From: Hermodice carunculata
Taxonomy: Eukaryota; Annelida; Polychaeta; Eunicida; Amphinomidae
DNA length: 64,000 bases
Reading direction: 5' to 3'
Assembly: GCA_964020975.1 (NCBI GenBank)
Contig: OZ026618.1
Span: forward strand, 38,392,390 to 38,456,389
A model generated the notes under the pieces. That model did not search any database and was not told the origin of the DNA. It was given only the letters and a program-made list of their open reading frames with translations. The position numbers were made by a program, and so were the translations under genes. This document shows, in pieces, positions 21,420 to 31,492 of this stretch (its first letter is position 1; the number at the start of each line of letters is the position of its first letter).

Positions 21420-22140
21420 ACAGCAATAAACATGTTGACTCCTATCAACAGACCACTACTAGGTGATAAATCCTACGCCTCCGGGCTCTGTCCCCCAGGC
21501 CACAGATGACCACATTTATGGGCCAACTTTTCATGAGCATAACGGTATCCTGGGTATCCTCACCATATGCAGGTGCATTTTGCTCAAACTTCGCAACGGT
21601 AATGCATAACCGTGAAACAGACCTTGAAGTTGGCAGGACGAGTTAAAAAAAAACCATATGGTTCTCTTGTATTGATGTTTCCGTCCAGGTGAATTTAGGT
21701 AACTCTCGAACGTACGTAACAGCGCCTCAGTTCAATGGTATTGCCTCATGTCAACAAGAGAGTGGTCACTCAATGACCTGATAGCGGCCAAACTGTGTTT
21801 ACTTCCTGTGTGGTTACAAATATTCCTATTGCTCTGGTTCACAAGAGCTTTGTGTATGTATACATTTACCTCCAGAGGAAACACTCAGGCACCTGATTTC
21901 ATTGCACATGCATGCAACTAAATATCAAAGGAAGTGTCAAATATCCATCTCGGGGCTGCAGCCCTAATCACCAGAACACTCGCCAGTCTCAGCCCAATGG
22001 TCAACACAAGATGGGTGTTTGTTTATCTTTCCAGTCAGCTGGTGGGAACTCCGTCCAATTAATGAGATAATCTCTACACTGCACACGTCTGTGCTTCATC
22101 TCTCTGGCCCACTGCCCCACAATATGTTGATGACTCAAGT
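21420..22140. other. Complex, CpG-bearing non-repeat sequence
   Basis: Unlike its surroundings this stretch has little homopolymer, several CpGs (for example TCGAACGTACGTAACAGCGC near 21708) and homeobox- or bHLH-like words (CCAATTAATGAGA, CACCTG, CAGCTGG). There is no long open frame. Such a texture is compatible with a conserved enhancer, but that needs cross-species comparison. Confidence 0.25.
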
Positions 22141-22252
22141 CTTTTCACACTTGAGCATTCTTTGGCATAATTGCCACGAAAAGATGTCTACATATTGAAT
22201 AAGCTGTCTTGATAGGGTAGCCACCTTAAACCAGATGCTGGTGATAGGAAGG

Positions 22253-22409
22253 TTAACCCTCTCTACCCAAAAGAATTTCCAGGCGCACAAAAAGTTAACT
22301 CTTTGAACTATTTTCACATGTAAATGAGTAACACAAAGCCTGGAAATCTGGTTACTGATTATAACAGTTATATAGACCTGTTCTAATGACACCTGAGGTA
22401 GAGGGTAAC
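22253..22409 (+). mobile_element. Family E short inverted-repeat element
   Basis: TTAA at 22253-22256 is followed by CCCTCTCTACC; the right end is GGTAGAGGG then TAAC, close to TTAA. The 149-bp interior holds an inverted repeat TTTCCAGGC ... GCCTGGAAA and a nested TTAACTCTTTGAAC. It uses the TTAA plan of families A-C with different ends. Confidence 0.55.
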
Positions 22410-23570
22410 ACCATTCTCAGTCTTCCAGGCTGTCTCTGGTGACTCTCTCTGATAAGAGAGAAAAGTGTGTGGGGGGGGGGGCTTCCAAATTTTCTTAGTA
22501 TGTCAGGAGTTAATACAAATGATATCTATGGTCTGCATGTGTTGTGGACATAAATTGGTGGCCATGTGTTCATAGTGTACATATCAGTGACATGCCTGCC
22601 AGCTTTAAGTCTGGCCTCCTGTCTGTACCCAATGGAGCATGCCTGATTGCCAATCTGTTAACACTTTAACCCCTTCTCTCCTAAAATGTATACAAGTAAC
22701 AATCAAAGCTTGTTTTAGTTGTAAACCTTTCACTTTATTAAATGTACAATGTTCTCCCTTTGGTAACTTTTCACCATCTGGCACCGGGCATTTTGATCCC
22801 CCACTTTCAAAATGTGATCCTGTAAATAATATCCTATCAGGTTAAAAAAAAAAAAGACAAACAGTCAAACACGAAATTCATAAATATTACATGAACTGTA
22901 CATACAGGTAGCTCTACACTTAGGGTTAATTTGTCGCTAACCAAACAAGAATTCTTTTGAAGTAGTGAATATGGAGGAAACACCTGTCTACCCTTGAGAG
23001 TCAATCTGTTGATAGCTGTAACATAGATAAAAAATCATAATGACCCAAATAAGAATAATTATTCTCTGGCCCAAGAGGACCCTTTCTTGCCTGCAAGGCA
23101 CACTCTTATTTCCATGTTGCTTAATATGACACTTCATTAATGGGGATAGATCAATGCCTGCTCAGGAGACCAGCAAGCATTGCTGTTCGCTTATTGGAAC
23201 TTTTCTGGAGCTGTCCCTGAAAAAATCTGGATGACACCTCGGCAGGCAAAGAAAGTATCTTCACATTCATCAAGACTCTCACATGTCTTGGAGCCAAAAA
23301 TGTCAATATTTTCATACTTTCAGCAGGACAAGGCCACTCATGATGGGCATATATTATTACTGTTCATTTTGCAGCTTATCAGCTGAGCACAGGCATCAAC
23401 CTCACTTTGCTGTTCTCATCCCTACTGCTGGTAGTTCACTGACGGTACAAAAGCAGGAAAACGTAAACGGTGAAGTTATTGTTGTATTTTTGATCGGAAT
23501 TGTGTGAAGAACAACAAACATATGGAATTAAGAGTCATGAAAAAGTGTACACCTGAAAGTTAATGCTGCT
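22410..23570. other. Unannotated sequence, no gene seen
   Basis: A G run at 22472-22481. At 22657-22850 several TTAAC and CCCC-rich words resemble element ends but do not pair. Frames at 23180-23507 (68-74 codons, two frames overlapping) lack a known domain. No exon is defended. Confidence 0.35.
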
Positions 23571-23573
23571 ACA

Positions 23574-23802
23574 TTAACCCTTTGCCCCCTGAATTAAGAC
23601 TTACTTTATGACTGAGTCAACAGCTTTCCTTAAGGTGGACTGGGTGCTTGCCTAGCCCATTCCAAGGAAACCTGTTGACTTACGCCATTCAATCTTGATA
23701 AATCCCACCCAAATTGTTGTTTGAATTGTTTTTCATTGTTGCTGAAATTAAAGAAACACATTTTCGCAGGGACCATTTGATGACCAGTTCCTTTAGGCTC
23801 AT
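23574..23802 (+). mobile_element. Family C element, right end worn
   Basis: It starts TTAACCCTTTGCCCCCTGAAT. Hairpin arms: GAGTCAACAGCTTTCCTTAA and CCAAGGAAACCTGTTGACTT. The interior has the C phrases ATCTTGATAAATCCCACC and GAATTGTTTTTCATTGTTGC. Its right end abuts the next element at 23803 and lacks a clear GGGTTAA. Confidence 0.6.
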
Positions 23803-24019
23803 TTAACTCTTTCAGTGCCAATCACTTCTAAAGTGGATCTGCTAAAGTCAAACAAGTCTCAATTATCATCAGGATCTCAGATTCCTTTTCATTGAAGTAC
23901 CAGCATGCCTATAGTTCCAGAGAAAATATTTCAAGTCAACAGCTTTTCTTGGCATGCATTGGGCACAAAAAAAAAAAAACAAAGAAGTTGTTGACTCAGT
24001 TTGGCAGTTAAAGAGTTAA
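23803..24019 (-). mobile_element. Family A element, reverse orientation
   Basis: TTAA at 23803-23806 and 24016-24019; ends CTCTTTCAGTGCCAA and TTGGCAGTTAAAGAG. The module TTCATTGAAGTACCAGCATG is followed by a hairpin with left arm AGTCAACAGCTTTTCTTGGC; the right arm is partly replaced by an A run before GAAGTTGTTGACTCAG. It sits directly beside the C copy. Confidence 0.7.
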
Positions 24020-24149
24020 GCTGTTCAAAGGCTCAATCAGGGAAATTGTTTGTCACAGGTAGCTAACTAGTAACTATGTAAACATTAATGAGCACATGTT
24101 GCTGCAAATTGTCATAATGGTGGGTGGGTGGGAGGTGATTATAATTAAC

Positions 24150-24283
24150 CCATACATCATTAAGGCTGTTTAAACAGACATCCTTCATAATTATAAATGA
24201 GCCAAGAAACACAGCAGTTAGTTTCGCTTCAGATCCTGGGACAGCCACAGACTCATCCGCTGCTATCACCAGAGTTTCCCCTT
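24150..24283 (-). other. Candidate coding exon on the minus strand
   Basis: Reading the minus strand, a T tract and AATCAG (24284 upward) form a strong splice acceptor. They are followed by an open frame encoding EGETLVIAADESVAVPGSEA then KLTAVFLGSF. The region carries CpGs (GCGGAT, GCGAAA) that are scarce around it, and the composition is protein-like. No strong donor follows: the best are weak GT sites near 24150-24160. The ESVAVPGSEAKLTAVFLG part loosely recalls an Ig-like strand pattern, which is only an impression. Chance or a pseudo-exon is equally possible. Confidence 0.2.
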
Positions 24284-24299
24284 CTGATTAAAAAAAAAA

Positions 24300-25040
24300 A
24301 AAAAGACAAAAAGTTGGATGGTCATCCATACTGTTTGTGATCATTGAAGGGAGACTTCAGTATTCTCAGAGGGTCACAGGGATAAAAGTTTCAATAAATC
24401 TACTTAATCAACAATTAGGCTCCTCTTTCTTCTAGGATTTCCACGGGGGTCTGCTAGAACCTTTCAGGGCGTTATAAGTCAATTTCTAATTTTCTATGCA
24501 TATATATGCACAGTTCCGCTTTTAAAAAGAGAAACATCGATCATAGTCAAATAAAGGGTCATGAGCTGCAGAGGTTCCAAAACGGTCAAAATTTCATTAT
24601 TTCCAACAAAAATTGTTGTTTTTCATTTAGTGTCCATGCACATAAGAAATGACACAACCAAGTACTAAGTACATCTATAAACATACAGCATTGTGTTAGG
24701 GGTCAGTGATTTTTATCAACATTTTCACATTACATGTAGTAGATAGAGTATGGGGGGAGGGGGGGCAAGATCACTGAATGTTTTCAGCTAATTTTGAAAA
24801 TGCTGATCAATATTTAGCCAAAAATCAACATTTTCAGAGTACTGTTTAGGGTCGAGGGAGGGGGTTACAAGAAAGAGTACTTGGTATATACTTGGGAAAA
24901 TGTTGATAATTTTGGCTGACCCCTAACTATCTTGAGTGTTCAATTAATTTGATCATTCTGTTTTATATCTTCATAATATTAAACATATCATATTTACAAA
25001 TTAAGTGGGATATTAAGCCTCTAAACAGACCTTTAAATTG
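24300..25040. other. Unannotated sequence, no gene seen
   Basis: AT-rich. Between 24700 and 24920 related phrases recur around a GGGGGGAGGGGGGGC run (ATTTTCA..., AATGTTGATAATTTTGGCTGA, GGGTCGAGGGAGGGGGTTAC), perhaps an old inverted repeat. Confidence 0.3.
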
Positions 25041-25054
25041 TCAAAACTTCTGAG

Positions 25055-25185
25055 TTTCAGGGGCTTTGCCCCCATGACCCCCCAGCTCCCCCTCCCCGGG
25101 GCACCACCCTGGACCCCAGTGGAGGCCCAGGCAGCCCTCACACCCCTGGCCTGCATCTACAGGTTGTCACTTCTAAATTCAGCAG
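25055..25185 (+). repeat. GC-rich GGGGCTTTGCCCC-type repeat
   Basis: It contains TTTCAGGGGCTTTGCCCCCA, a CCCC-rich stretch and GGGGCACCACCCTGGACCCC, in strong contrast to the AT-rich surroundings. A related fragment (AGGGATTTGCCCCCAGGGTC) lies at 27565-27640. It is likely a dispersed hairpin repeat. Confidence 0.5.
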
Positions 25186-25904
25186 GAGCAACAGAATTTT
25201 TTTTTCCTGAACCTCTCGAAGTGTACCAAAAGGAAGAATGTCCTTACTAAAGCTCTGTTTTAGAGCGAAATCAGTTAATTATGATCATTGGTCCCTGCAG
25301 TGTTATATAAGGCAACATTACCTGGGACTTTGTCATGGCAACCATTACTTGAAGCTGATTGTTGTCTTCTTTTCTCTGTAGTAACTTGTGTGCAACAGGG
25401 TCGTGCACATAAGGTACATGTACATCTAATTTGATGACACAAGTCAAGTGTCTGGATACACTAAGTTCATGTACGATAATAAAACTGTTGGCAAAACCAA
25501 CATGAACCTCAATCCAGACTACTGTCCCTACACGTTGATGCATTTTCAGACATTTTTTGTTTGTTTTTTTGTTTGTTAAATCTAACTTGACCTTTCTTAA
25601 ATAGAAAATTAACTTCTTTCTATTTCAACTGTCAGGAAACAATCATTGCAGTTTGCTTATTTTTTCAGCATTCCTTCAGCTTTGCCATTTTAGGCAACAA
25701 CATTAAAGATCTTCTAAAACACTGTAAAAAAAATTCAAAGTAAATGTATTACATAGGAGTATTAGTGTTGGTTGCCAAGGCAACAATCAGCTTCAAGTAA
25801 TGGTTGCCATGACAACTTTGAAAAATGAAAACCAACCACAGAAACAGTAAGAATAATTAATATTATTACTTTCTTTCTCATTTTCATTATTCTTGCTTTT
25901 TTCA

Positions 25905-25905
<1 letters not shown>
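25186..25905. other. Unannotated sequence, with a short inverted duplicate
   Basis: Two stretches are mirror copies: GGCAACCATTACTTGAAGCT at 25337 and the reverse of it, AGCTTCAAGTAATGGTTGCC, at 25790. This 20-base inverted repeat spans about 470 bp and may be the termini of an old element. No gene is supported. Confidence 0.4.
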
Positions 25906-25907
<2 letters not shown>

Positions 25908-25954
<47 letters not shown>

Positions 25955-26004
25955 ACATGTATATATTTATTTTTGGGAGCTCTATCTATCTATCTATCTA
26001 TCTA

Positions 26005-26049
<45 letters not shown>

Positions 26050-26075
26050 TTTTTATTGTTCTTGTCTTTAATATT

Positions 26076-26111
<36 letters not shown>

Positions 26112-26150
26112 TGTATCTATTTATTTTTGAGGGAGAGGAATCTATGTCTA

Positions 26151-26235
<85 letters not shown>

Positions 26236-26236
26236 T
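25908..26236 (+). repeat. Compound microsatellite cluster
   Basis: In order: (TG)n at 25911-25951, CTAT then CTGT tetranucleotides at 25982-26046, (TA)n with a CA tail at 26076-26110, and CTGT then CTAT again at 26139-26234. The phrases TTTATTTTTG(A/G)GGGAG link the blocks, so the whole composite seems to have duplicated. The 157-codon frame is a repeat translation. Confidence 0.95.
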
Positions 26237-26755
26237 TTTGAGGGAGAATTGTTTTCAAACAATCATTGTTTTACATAGAATAGTACAAGTTAGAAAATCC
26301 GGCTGTTGTATATATTCTTTCAACCTTTGGAAGGATATTATTGCAGGACATCAGGCAGACAGATGAATGGTCTACCTGACACCTTATTTGGAAACCTGTG
26401 GCTAGACATAAAAACATACAAATTGTTTCAAATATTTTTATGTCTATATAATTAATCTATGTACTTTATGGCAGCATTTATGATACATTCCTGTGTTCAC
26501 TGAAGTTTGTACCCAAAATACCATCTCAACACTTGTAATTAGGCTATAAACAACATTTTATAGATTGGAAATAATCCAGTCACAGATGAATTTTATCCAT
26601 GGTTTTTTAACCCATCTGACAGCCTTTCTATTAGCTATAGACAATTTATAGAGGTCCAGACTCATGGACAGACTACCACAAATGTTTGGCATAGAATTAA
26701 GATTGTATTTCAATATTACAGCAGCATTATTTGTAAGAGGGGTGGACTGCATGAA
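26237..26755. other. Unannotated sequence, no gene seen
   Basis: AT-rich; no exon or element end. Confidence 0.3.
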
Positions 26756-27005
26756 TTAACTCTTTTAGGCGCCAAATTTTTGACCAAGTTGACAGCTTTT
26801 GTCAGCACACATTGGGTGCATTGCACCCAATGCACACCGAGAAAAGCTGTTGACTTGGGATATTTTCTCTGGAACTATAGGCATGCTGGTACTTGAATGA
26901 AAGGTCTTTTTACGAGGAACATGAATCTGAGATCCTAATGACAATTCAGACTAGTTTGACTTCAGTAGATTGACTTTAGACATGATTGGCACTGAAAAGA
27001 GTTAA
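26756..27005 (+). mobile_element. Family A element, well preserved
   Basis: TTAA at 26756-26759 and 27002-27005; ends CTCTTTTAGGCGCCAA and TTGGCACTGAAAAGAG. The hairpin centre is ACATTGGGTGCATTGCACCC with arm GAGAAAAGCTGTTGACTTGG. The module ATGCTGGTACTTGAATGAAA and the TTTTTACGAGGAACATGAAT phrase match the 7729 copy closely. Confidence 0.8.
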
Positions 27006-27370
27006 GCAGATCACTTGTACTGATATACATGTATGCTACATCAGAAGTGGATGTGAGGAGCCTGAGGACTTTTCAGAGCTACTTTACCAACTGTGGTGGA
27101 TTACCTCCGAACCTCATGAGTTTTGCACATGCCAATTAGGTGTCCCCTGACTCCCAAATCCTCACCACATTAAGCGAAATTGAACGAAAACAAGGTTCAG
27201 GGCTAGCTTTGTTCATGAAACATGGCCACATTGCCTGGGCATGAGAAAAAAAGATGGCCAAAAATGTATATTTAATGGCCTTTTTTTAATGATCCACATA
27301 TGTTTGATAATGATTCAGGGTTGCGTGCACCCAGGTATGACTCTCACCTGTACAGGGACTGTTACTGACA

Positions 27371-27458
27371 GATTTTTTTTTTTTTTTTTTTTGGGGGGGG
27401 GGGGGTTATTGCTCCCATGCACAATCCCCCCCCCCCCCATTTTTTTTTTTTGGGGGGG
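27371..27458 (+). repeat. Mirror homopolymer cluster (T-G ... C ... T-G)
   Basis: An 18-T run joins a 13-G run, and 22 bases later a 14-C run precedes a 12-T and 7-G run. The G and C runs can pair as a hairpin, and the G runs could form a quadruplex. Assembly error is common in such tracts. Confidence 0.85.
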
Positions 27459-27559
27459 TCCCACACAGAGCCAAAGCATACGAATTCAGGCTTTTTTGCT
27501 TGATGGTTCTTCTCCTTCAAAGTGTCCCAGAAAAAAACTATAAATTGCATCCAAATTTG

Positions 27560-27850
27560 TAAAAAATCCAGGAACTTCCCAGGGATTTGCCCCCAGGGTC
27601 CCTACCAGGAACTCCTGGGTGGCCCCAGGTCTCTCTTCTCTCAGGGCACCTGTCCTTTCCAAAAATTCTAGATGCCATCTTGATAATGAGCTAACCTAGA
27701 TATCCTTGCCAGGCAAGGCAAAACCCACTGAAATAGCCAGGCTAGCCCGCAATGCAAAATCTGATAACACAGTAATACCTCATTGCCAGGCAATGCAAAA
27801 ACCAATGATGTAGCATGACTTGCCAGGCCATGTTTGACGATAAATGGTCA
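27560..27850 (+). repeat. GC-rich repeat fragment and family B hairpin debris
   Basis: 27565-27640 repeats the GGGATTTGCCCCCAGGGTCC type of sequence seen at 25055. From 27700 to 27835 there are several pieces of the family B hairpin arm (TTGCCAGGCAAGGCAAAACC, CATTGCCAGGCAATGCAAAA, AGCATGACTTGCCAGGCC) out of their normal order, suggesting rearranged B copies. Confidence 0.5.
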
Positions 27851-27855
27851 CATTT

Positions 27856-28069
27856 TTAATTCATTCCATACCAGTCCCTGATTTTTCTGTATATTTACCT
27901 AGATTTAAGACGACAATTGCATATTTAAATTCTTCATGAAAAGAGCTTTCATTCAAGTACCAACATGTCTATTGGCTTTTAAAAGTCGCAAGGGCAGCTG
28001 CAGCATGACTTGCCAGGCAGTGCCAGAACCACTGACCAAGGCCTGTGACCATGGTATGGAATGAGTTAA
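27856..28069 (+). mobile_element. Family B element with a lost hairpin arm
   Basis: TTAA at 27856-27859 and 28066-28069; ends TTCATTCCATACCA and TATGGAATGAG. The left hairpin arm seen in other B copies is missing between ATGTCTATTGGCTTTTAAAA and GCAGCTGCAGCATGACTTGC, so this copy has an internal deletion and cannot form the long stem. Confidence 0.7.
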
Positions 28070-28352
28070 CCACCTCAGTGCGGAATAAGTTGCATCCTGT
28101 TTTGGCAGGAAAGGGTTAATGACTTATCGCTTTCCTGCTCAAATCAAAATGCCCAGATGTAAATTGTCACCTGCTGTAAAGATTTCACTTAAATTTCTCG
28201 CTACTAGGAAATATTTTTGCTGAGATTTGTATGTAGGACCATTCATGATGGCATGACATCAGTCAATACAATAGCAGTCCTTGGCCTGGGTTGGGCAACC
28301 CATGCCCAGGAAAGTTATTGACTCAGTCATATTCTCACCATGAATGGGTTAA
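28066..28352 (+). mobile_element. Adjacent worn family D/C elements
   Basis: Starting from the TTAA that closes the B copy, TTAACCACCTCAGTGCGG leads to GGCAGGAAAGGGTTAAT at 28119. A C-type segment follows, with GGCCTGGGTTGGGCAACCCA, GCCCAGGAAAGTTATTGACT and a final ATGAATGGGTTAA at 28349-28352. The elements are packed end to end at shared TTAA sites. Confidence 0.45.
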
Positions 28353-28601
28353 GGTTTTTAAAAAAAACAGCAATTGCGTCACCTAAAATTGCCTTTGCAG
28401 CTTGACGGGAGTTACACCTGCTACAAATCTTTCACCTATGACAGCTGAGCTCGCCACTGAGCTGATATCATTATCATTATTGAGTTTGTATAGACACTTC
28501 TATGCCAAGTATGCAGTCAATAACAGGTCCTCCTGGCCTGTCTCAGTGGCTGTCTCTGAACATTCAGCTCCATGCTATCAGATAGGGAGATTTCTGTTGG
28601 C

Positions 28602-28975
28602 CACAGTGAAACCTGTCTTGCAAGTCAAGTATGGCATAAGTATGGTCTTTCAAGACAGGTGGTCCCTCACTGCAGTGGTCTCTCAAGACAAAGACCACTG
28701 TAGACCCATATGACAGAGTTACATTGAAATCTGTCTTGAAAGGTCACCCCAGGGATGACCAAATTATGGTCTGTTGATCAAGACAAGTGGTCTCTAATTG
28801 GAAGTGAGAATTAGATGAAAAGACCCAAGTAAAGTACACGTATATTGAAAAGATGGTCTCTCAAGAGAGGTTACTAATTAATTAATTGCCCTGTTTCCCA
28901 CTTGCACTTTGTCGAAATAAAATGCCTTTAAACAAAGACAGGTGGTCTGTCGGGCCAGGGACCACTGTACAGTCA
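28602..28975 (+). mobile_element. Mariner-like MITE, long and internally duplicated
   Basis: It begins ACAGTGAAACCTGTCTTGCA and ends GGGACCACTGTACAG. The interior repeats GGTCTTTCAAGACAGGTGGT, GGTCTCTCAAGACAAAGACC and GTTGATCAAGACAAGTGGTC, so related terminal modules are present several times. It belongs with 46263-46441 and 5645-5963. Confidence 0.5.
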
Positions 28976-29560
28976 TATGACAAAGAATGACTGTGTGATC
29001 GTTTTGGGAAAGATGTGGGTGCTAATTAGGATGAATATATTAGCTACAGCTGACCAAACTTTATTTCACACAAGTGGGAATGTATACAAACTTGTCCTTC
29101 ATGTCCCAGCTACTCATCTGCTGATATGCATGACTATACGTTGTACTACGAAAATTCAAATTTGCAATTTAAATGTAAATGATATACTTAATGCATGTGG
29201 TCAGCCATACGTTCTGTGAACTGTGTGCATTTACAGTTTTACATTTCGGAGGAGTGTCAATATTTGCATGACATTTATAAGCATACTCATCAAAGGCTAC
29301 AAGAATAAGTGGCAATTACCTTAATGAGTGTCCCCAGGTTTCAGATATTAGTATTCCTGGTGCAAAAATTAATTACGTTTATTTTTGTATTCAGATATAA
29401 ACATACATATAGAACTTTGTCATAATATTATGGCAGTAAACTGTATATGTTTCAATGCTGACACAATGAAATCACTTCATTTCCTGATGATTTTTTACAG
29501 CCAGGTCACATCAAGTCTGACCTTTCTTTTCTCTGTATCAATGTATATATTGTGAATACA
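28976..29560. other. Unannotated sequence, no gene seen
   Basis: AT-rich; an 80-codon plus frame at 28977-29219 has no known domain. Confidence 0.35.
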
Positions 29561-29569
29561 TTTATTTTC

Positions 29570-29765
29570 AAGGGCATTTATTTTCACAGATTTTGCATTT
29601 CAGACCTTTCAGTGTCACTGAGACTTTAAACTCACTATTTTAGTTTTACTTCCAATCAATGCCATTTTCAAAACTTTTTTCACTGTGCTCTTAATTTCAG
29701 GGTTTTCAGCATCAGCGAAATAAGCGAAAATAAGAACACAGCAAAAATTAAGATGAATTCACAGT
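29570..29765 (+). repeat. GCGAAATTAAG-type dispersed repeat
   Basis: Phrases include TATTTTCACAGATTTTGCAT, CAGCATCAGCGAAATAAGCG and ACACAGCAAAAATTAAGATG followed by AATTCACAGTA. The left part has TTATTTTCA words in mirrored orientation to the right end, consistent with an inverted-repeat element. Other copies lie near 6335, 11085 and 41455. Confidence 0.5.
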
Positions 29766-30190
29766 ATTTTTTTGTGATCCTCTGATGCTGGCAGACTTGC
29801 ATATGTAGAGTCCCTGACCTGGGATAACTCCAAATAAAGTAAATGAACTGGGCCAAGTTGATTATGGCATTCATTCACACCTTCCTTCACCGAACCATGT
29901 ACTTCTTTTCTACAATGGGGGGTATGACAGTAATGGGGGATGTATTTTCCCATTTTCAGCTGGGTGGTAAAGGTTGCTAGTTTGAGACCCAGATATTGTG
30001 TGTGGTCAAAAAAATAAAAAAAACAAACAAATACATAGTCCATCCTCTGAGATATCATCCCCTGGACAGGTGCAATAAAGCAGGTGTTGGATCTCAATGG
30101 AAGGCAAATAATATAGATGGGTAGCACCAAGGAGGCTACACGCTCCTTGATAGCACTAAGGGCCTGTTAAGGGAGGTGGCCTTCCATAAG
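29766..30190. other. Unannotated sequence, possible SINE-like piece
   Basis: Near 29960-29990 the words GGTTGCTAGTTTGAGACCC resemble a worn RNA polymerase III B box, followed by an A-rich AAAAAAATAAAAAAAACAAA stretch at 30007. No A box was found. The 123-codon minus frame across it is not recognisable. Confidence 0.25.
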
Positions 30191-30194
30191 AGAG

Positions 30195-30350
30195 GTGCTT
30201 GTACATGTAAATAAAGTAGTCCCTCTTTTGGGAGACCACCACACCAGGGCAAGTCAAATGGTGGTCCCACAAAGCAGGTGGTGCCTCAACAGAGGTCAAG
30301 TAACACTGATAACATAAGATGAATCTTTAAAGGTGGCTGGTCTTTCTGAC
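30195..30350 (+). mobile_element. Mariner-like MITE fragment
   Basis: It contains CTCTTTTGGGAGACCACCAC and GGTGGTCCCACAAAGCAGGT, phrases typical of the CAGTGGT family, without intact ends. Confidence 0.4.
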
Positions 30351-30499
30351 AAGGCACAGCCGTGCTCCCATCAGAACCTGACTGCAGGGGTTCCAGGCAA
30401 TGATGTTGGACAGCAAACAGCCCTAAAAATGCCTTTTTGCTGAGTGATGTCTTTTTGGGCTACTTTTAAAGGTGTTTGACAATTCTTGTTTGCCAGAGT

Positions 30500-30960
30500 T
30501 AACCCTTTCTCATGCTAGTCACCTGAGAGTGCCACAGATTGTCGCCTGCTTTCATGTTTCTACTTAAATTTCATGTTAAAGAAATAGTTTTACTGAGAAG
30601 AGTAGAACAGTGTATCCAACCTGCCAAACTGAAAATCCAGGAAATGGTAAACAGACTTCAGGCAGCTTGATATACTAGTGTGAAATAGAGAAGAAAGAGC
30701 CAGGGAGGTGATTAAAATTGGCTTTTTTTTGCTTTTTTTTTTTTTTTTTTTAAATTTTAATTTTAAGAATTTTCATATTGAAGGGTAATCAGAGAGTGTT
30801 TGGCACCACTGGTAGACTGGAACTTTTATGATGTATCCTTCCCAGGCCAATACATGTAGCTCATAGTGGATTGGGTGCATTTGTGCCCAACCCATGCCAA
30901 GGAAAGCTATTTATTCAGTCTTATTCTGACCAGGAAAAGGTCATAATACGGGAAACGTTA
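30500..30960 (+). mobile_element. Decayed family C/D debris
   Basis: It begins TTAACCCTTTCTCATGCTAG with TTGTCGCCTGCTTTC. After a long T run (30727-30750) it contains TGGATTGGGTGCATTTGTGC, CCAACCCATGCCAAGGAAAG and a worn GGAAAAGGTCATAAT end. Hairpin halves are recognisable but the element is badly rearranged. Confidence 0.4.
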
Positions 30961-31235
30961 GATGCTAACAAGTTTCTTTGCCATCTGTACTGGAACAGAA
31001 CCAAGTGGTTCCTTATTGCCTTAGTTTGCCAACAGTAGGGTGCAGGCCAGTATTAGGGCTCCCTCCATATCTGTGTGTTACACTGGTACCCGCTGTATGC
31101 AACAACTGCAGTGACAGGTAACCTGCTCTTTGCAACCATATTTTTCTAGCCACGGCAGCTGATTTCTTTGTTAATTTACCTGTAGTATCAAGTCACTTCT
31201 GCGTGGGGCCACTTTCTGCAGCAGACTCCACTGAT
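30961..31235. other. Unannotated sequence
   Basis: No gene or element end recognised. Confidence 0.3.
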
Positions 31236-31492
31236 TTAACTCTTTCAGTGCCACCTTTTAGACCAAGTCAACAGCTTATCTCTGCATGCTTTGCGTGCAA
31301 TGTGCTCAAAGCACACTGAGGAAAGCTGTTGACTTGGACGATAGTGCTCTATGTAACTGCAGGCATGTTGGCACTTGAATAAACTTTGTTTTTGCTTTTG
31401 TTTTTTTAAAGGAGCATGAATCCTCATCATAATTCAGAGCAATTTGTTTCAAGCAGTTTGACTTCAGACCCAGTTGGCACTGAAAAAGTTAA
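31236..31492 (+). mobile_element. Family A element that seeds a satellite
   Basis: TTAA at 31236-31239 and 31489-31492; ends CTCTTTCAGTGCCA and TTGGCACTGAAAAAG. Hairpin arms: AGTCAACAGCTTATCTCTGC and GAGGAAAGCTGTTGACTTGG. The module ATGTTGGCACTTGAATAAAC is present. The right terminus is the first unit of the 45-bp array that follows. Confidence 0.75.

Noticed and set aside
25893-26366. 157-codon open frame with Cys-Val and Ser-Val repeats
   Set aside because: Runs through compound TG, CTGT, CTAT and TA microsatellites; no non-repeat coding segment.
27241-27550. Opposing open frames of 100 and 62 codons
   Set aside because: They traverse long T, G and C runs; likely artefacts and possibly sequencing-sensitive.
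29759-30130. 123-codon minus-strand frame
   Set aside because: Aromatic- and cysteine-rich with no domain, partly translating an A-rich tail.
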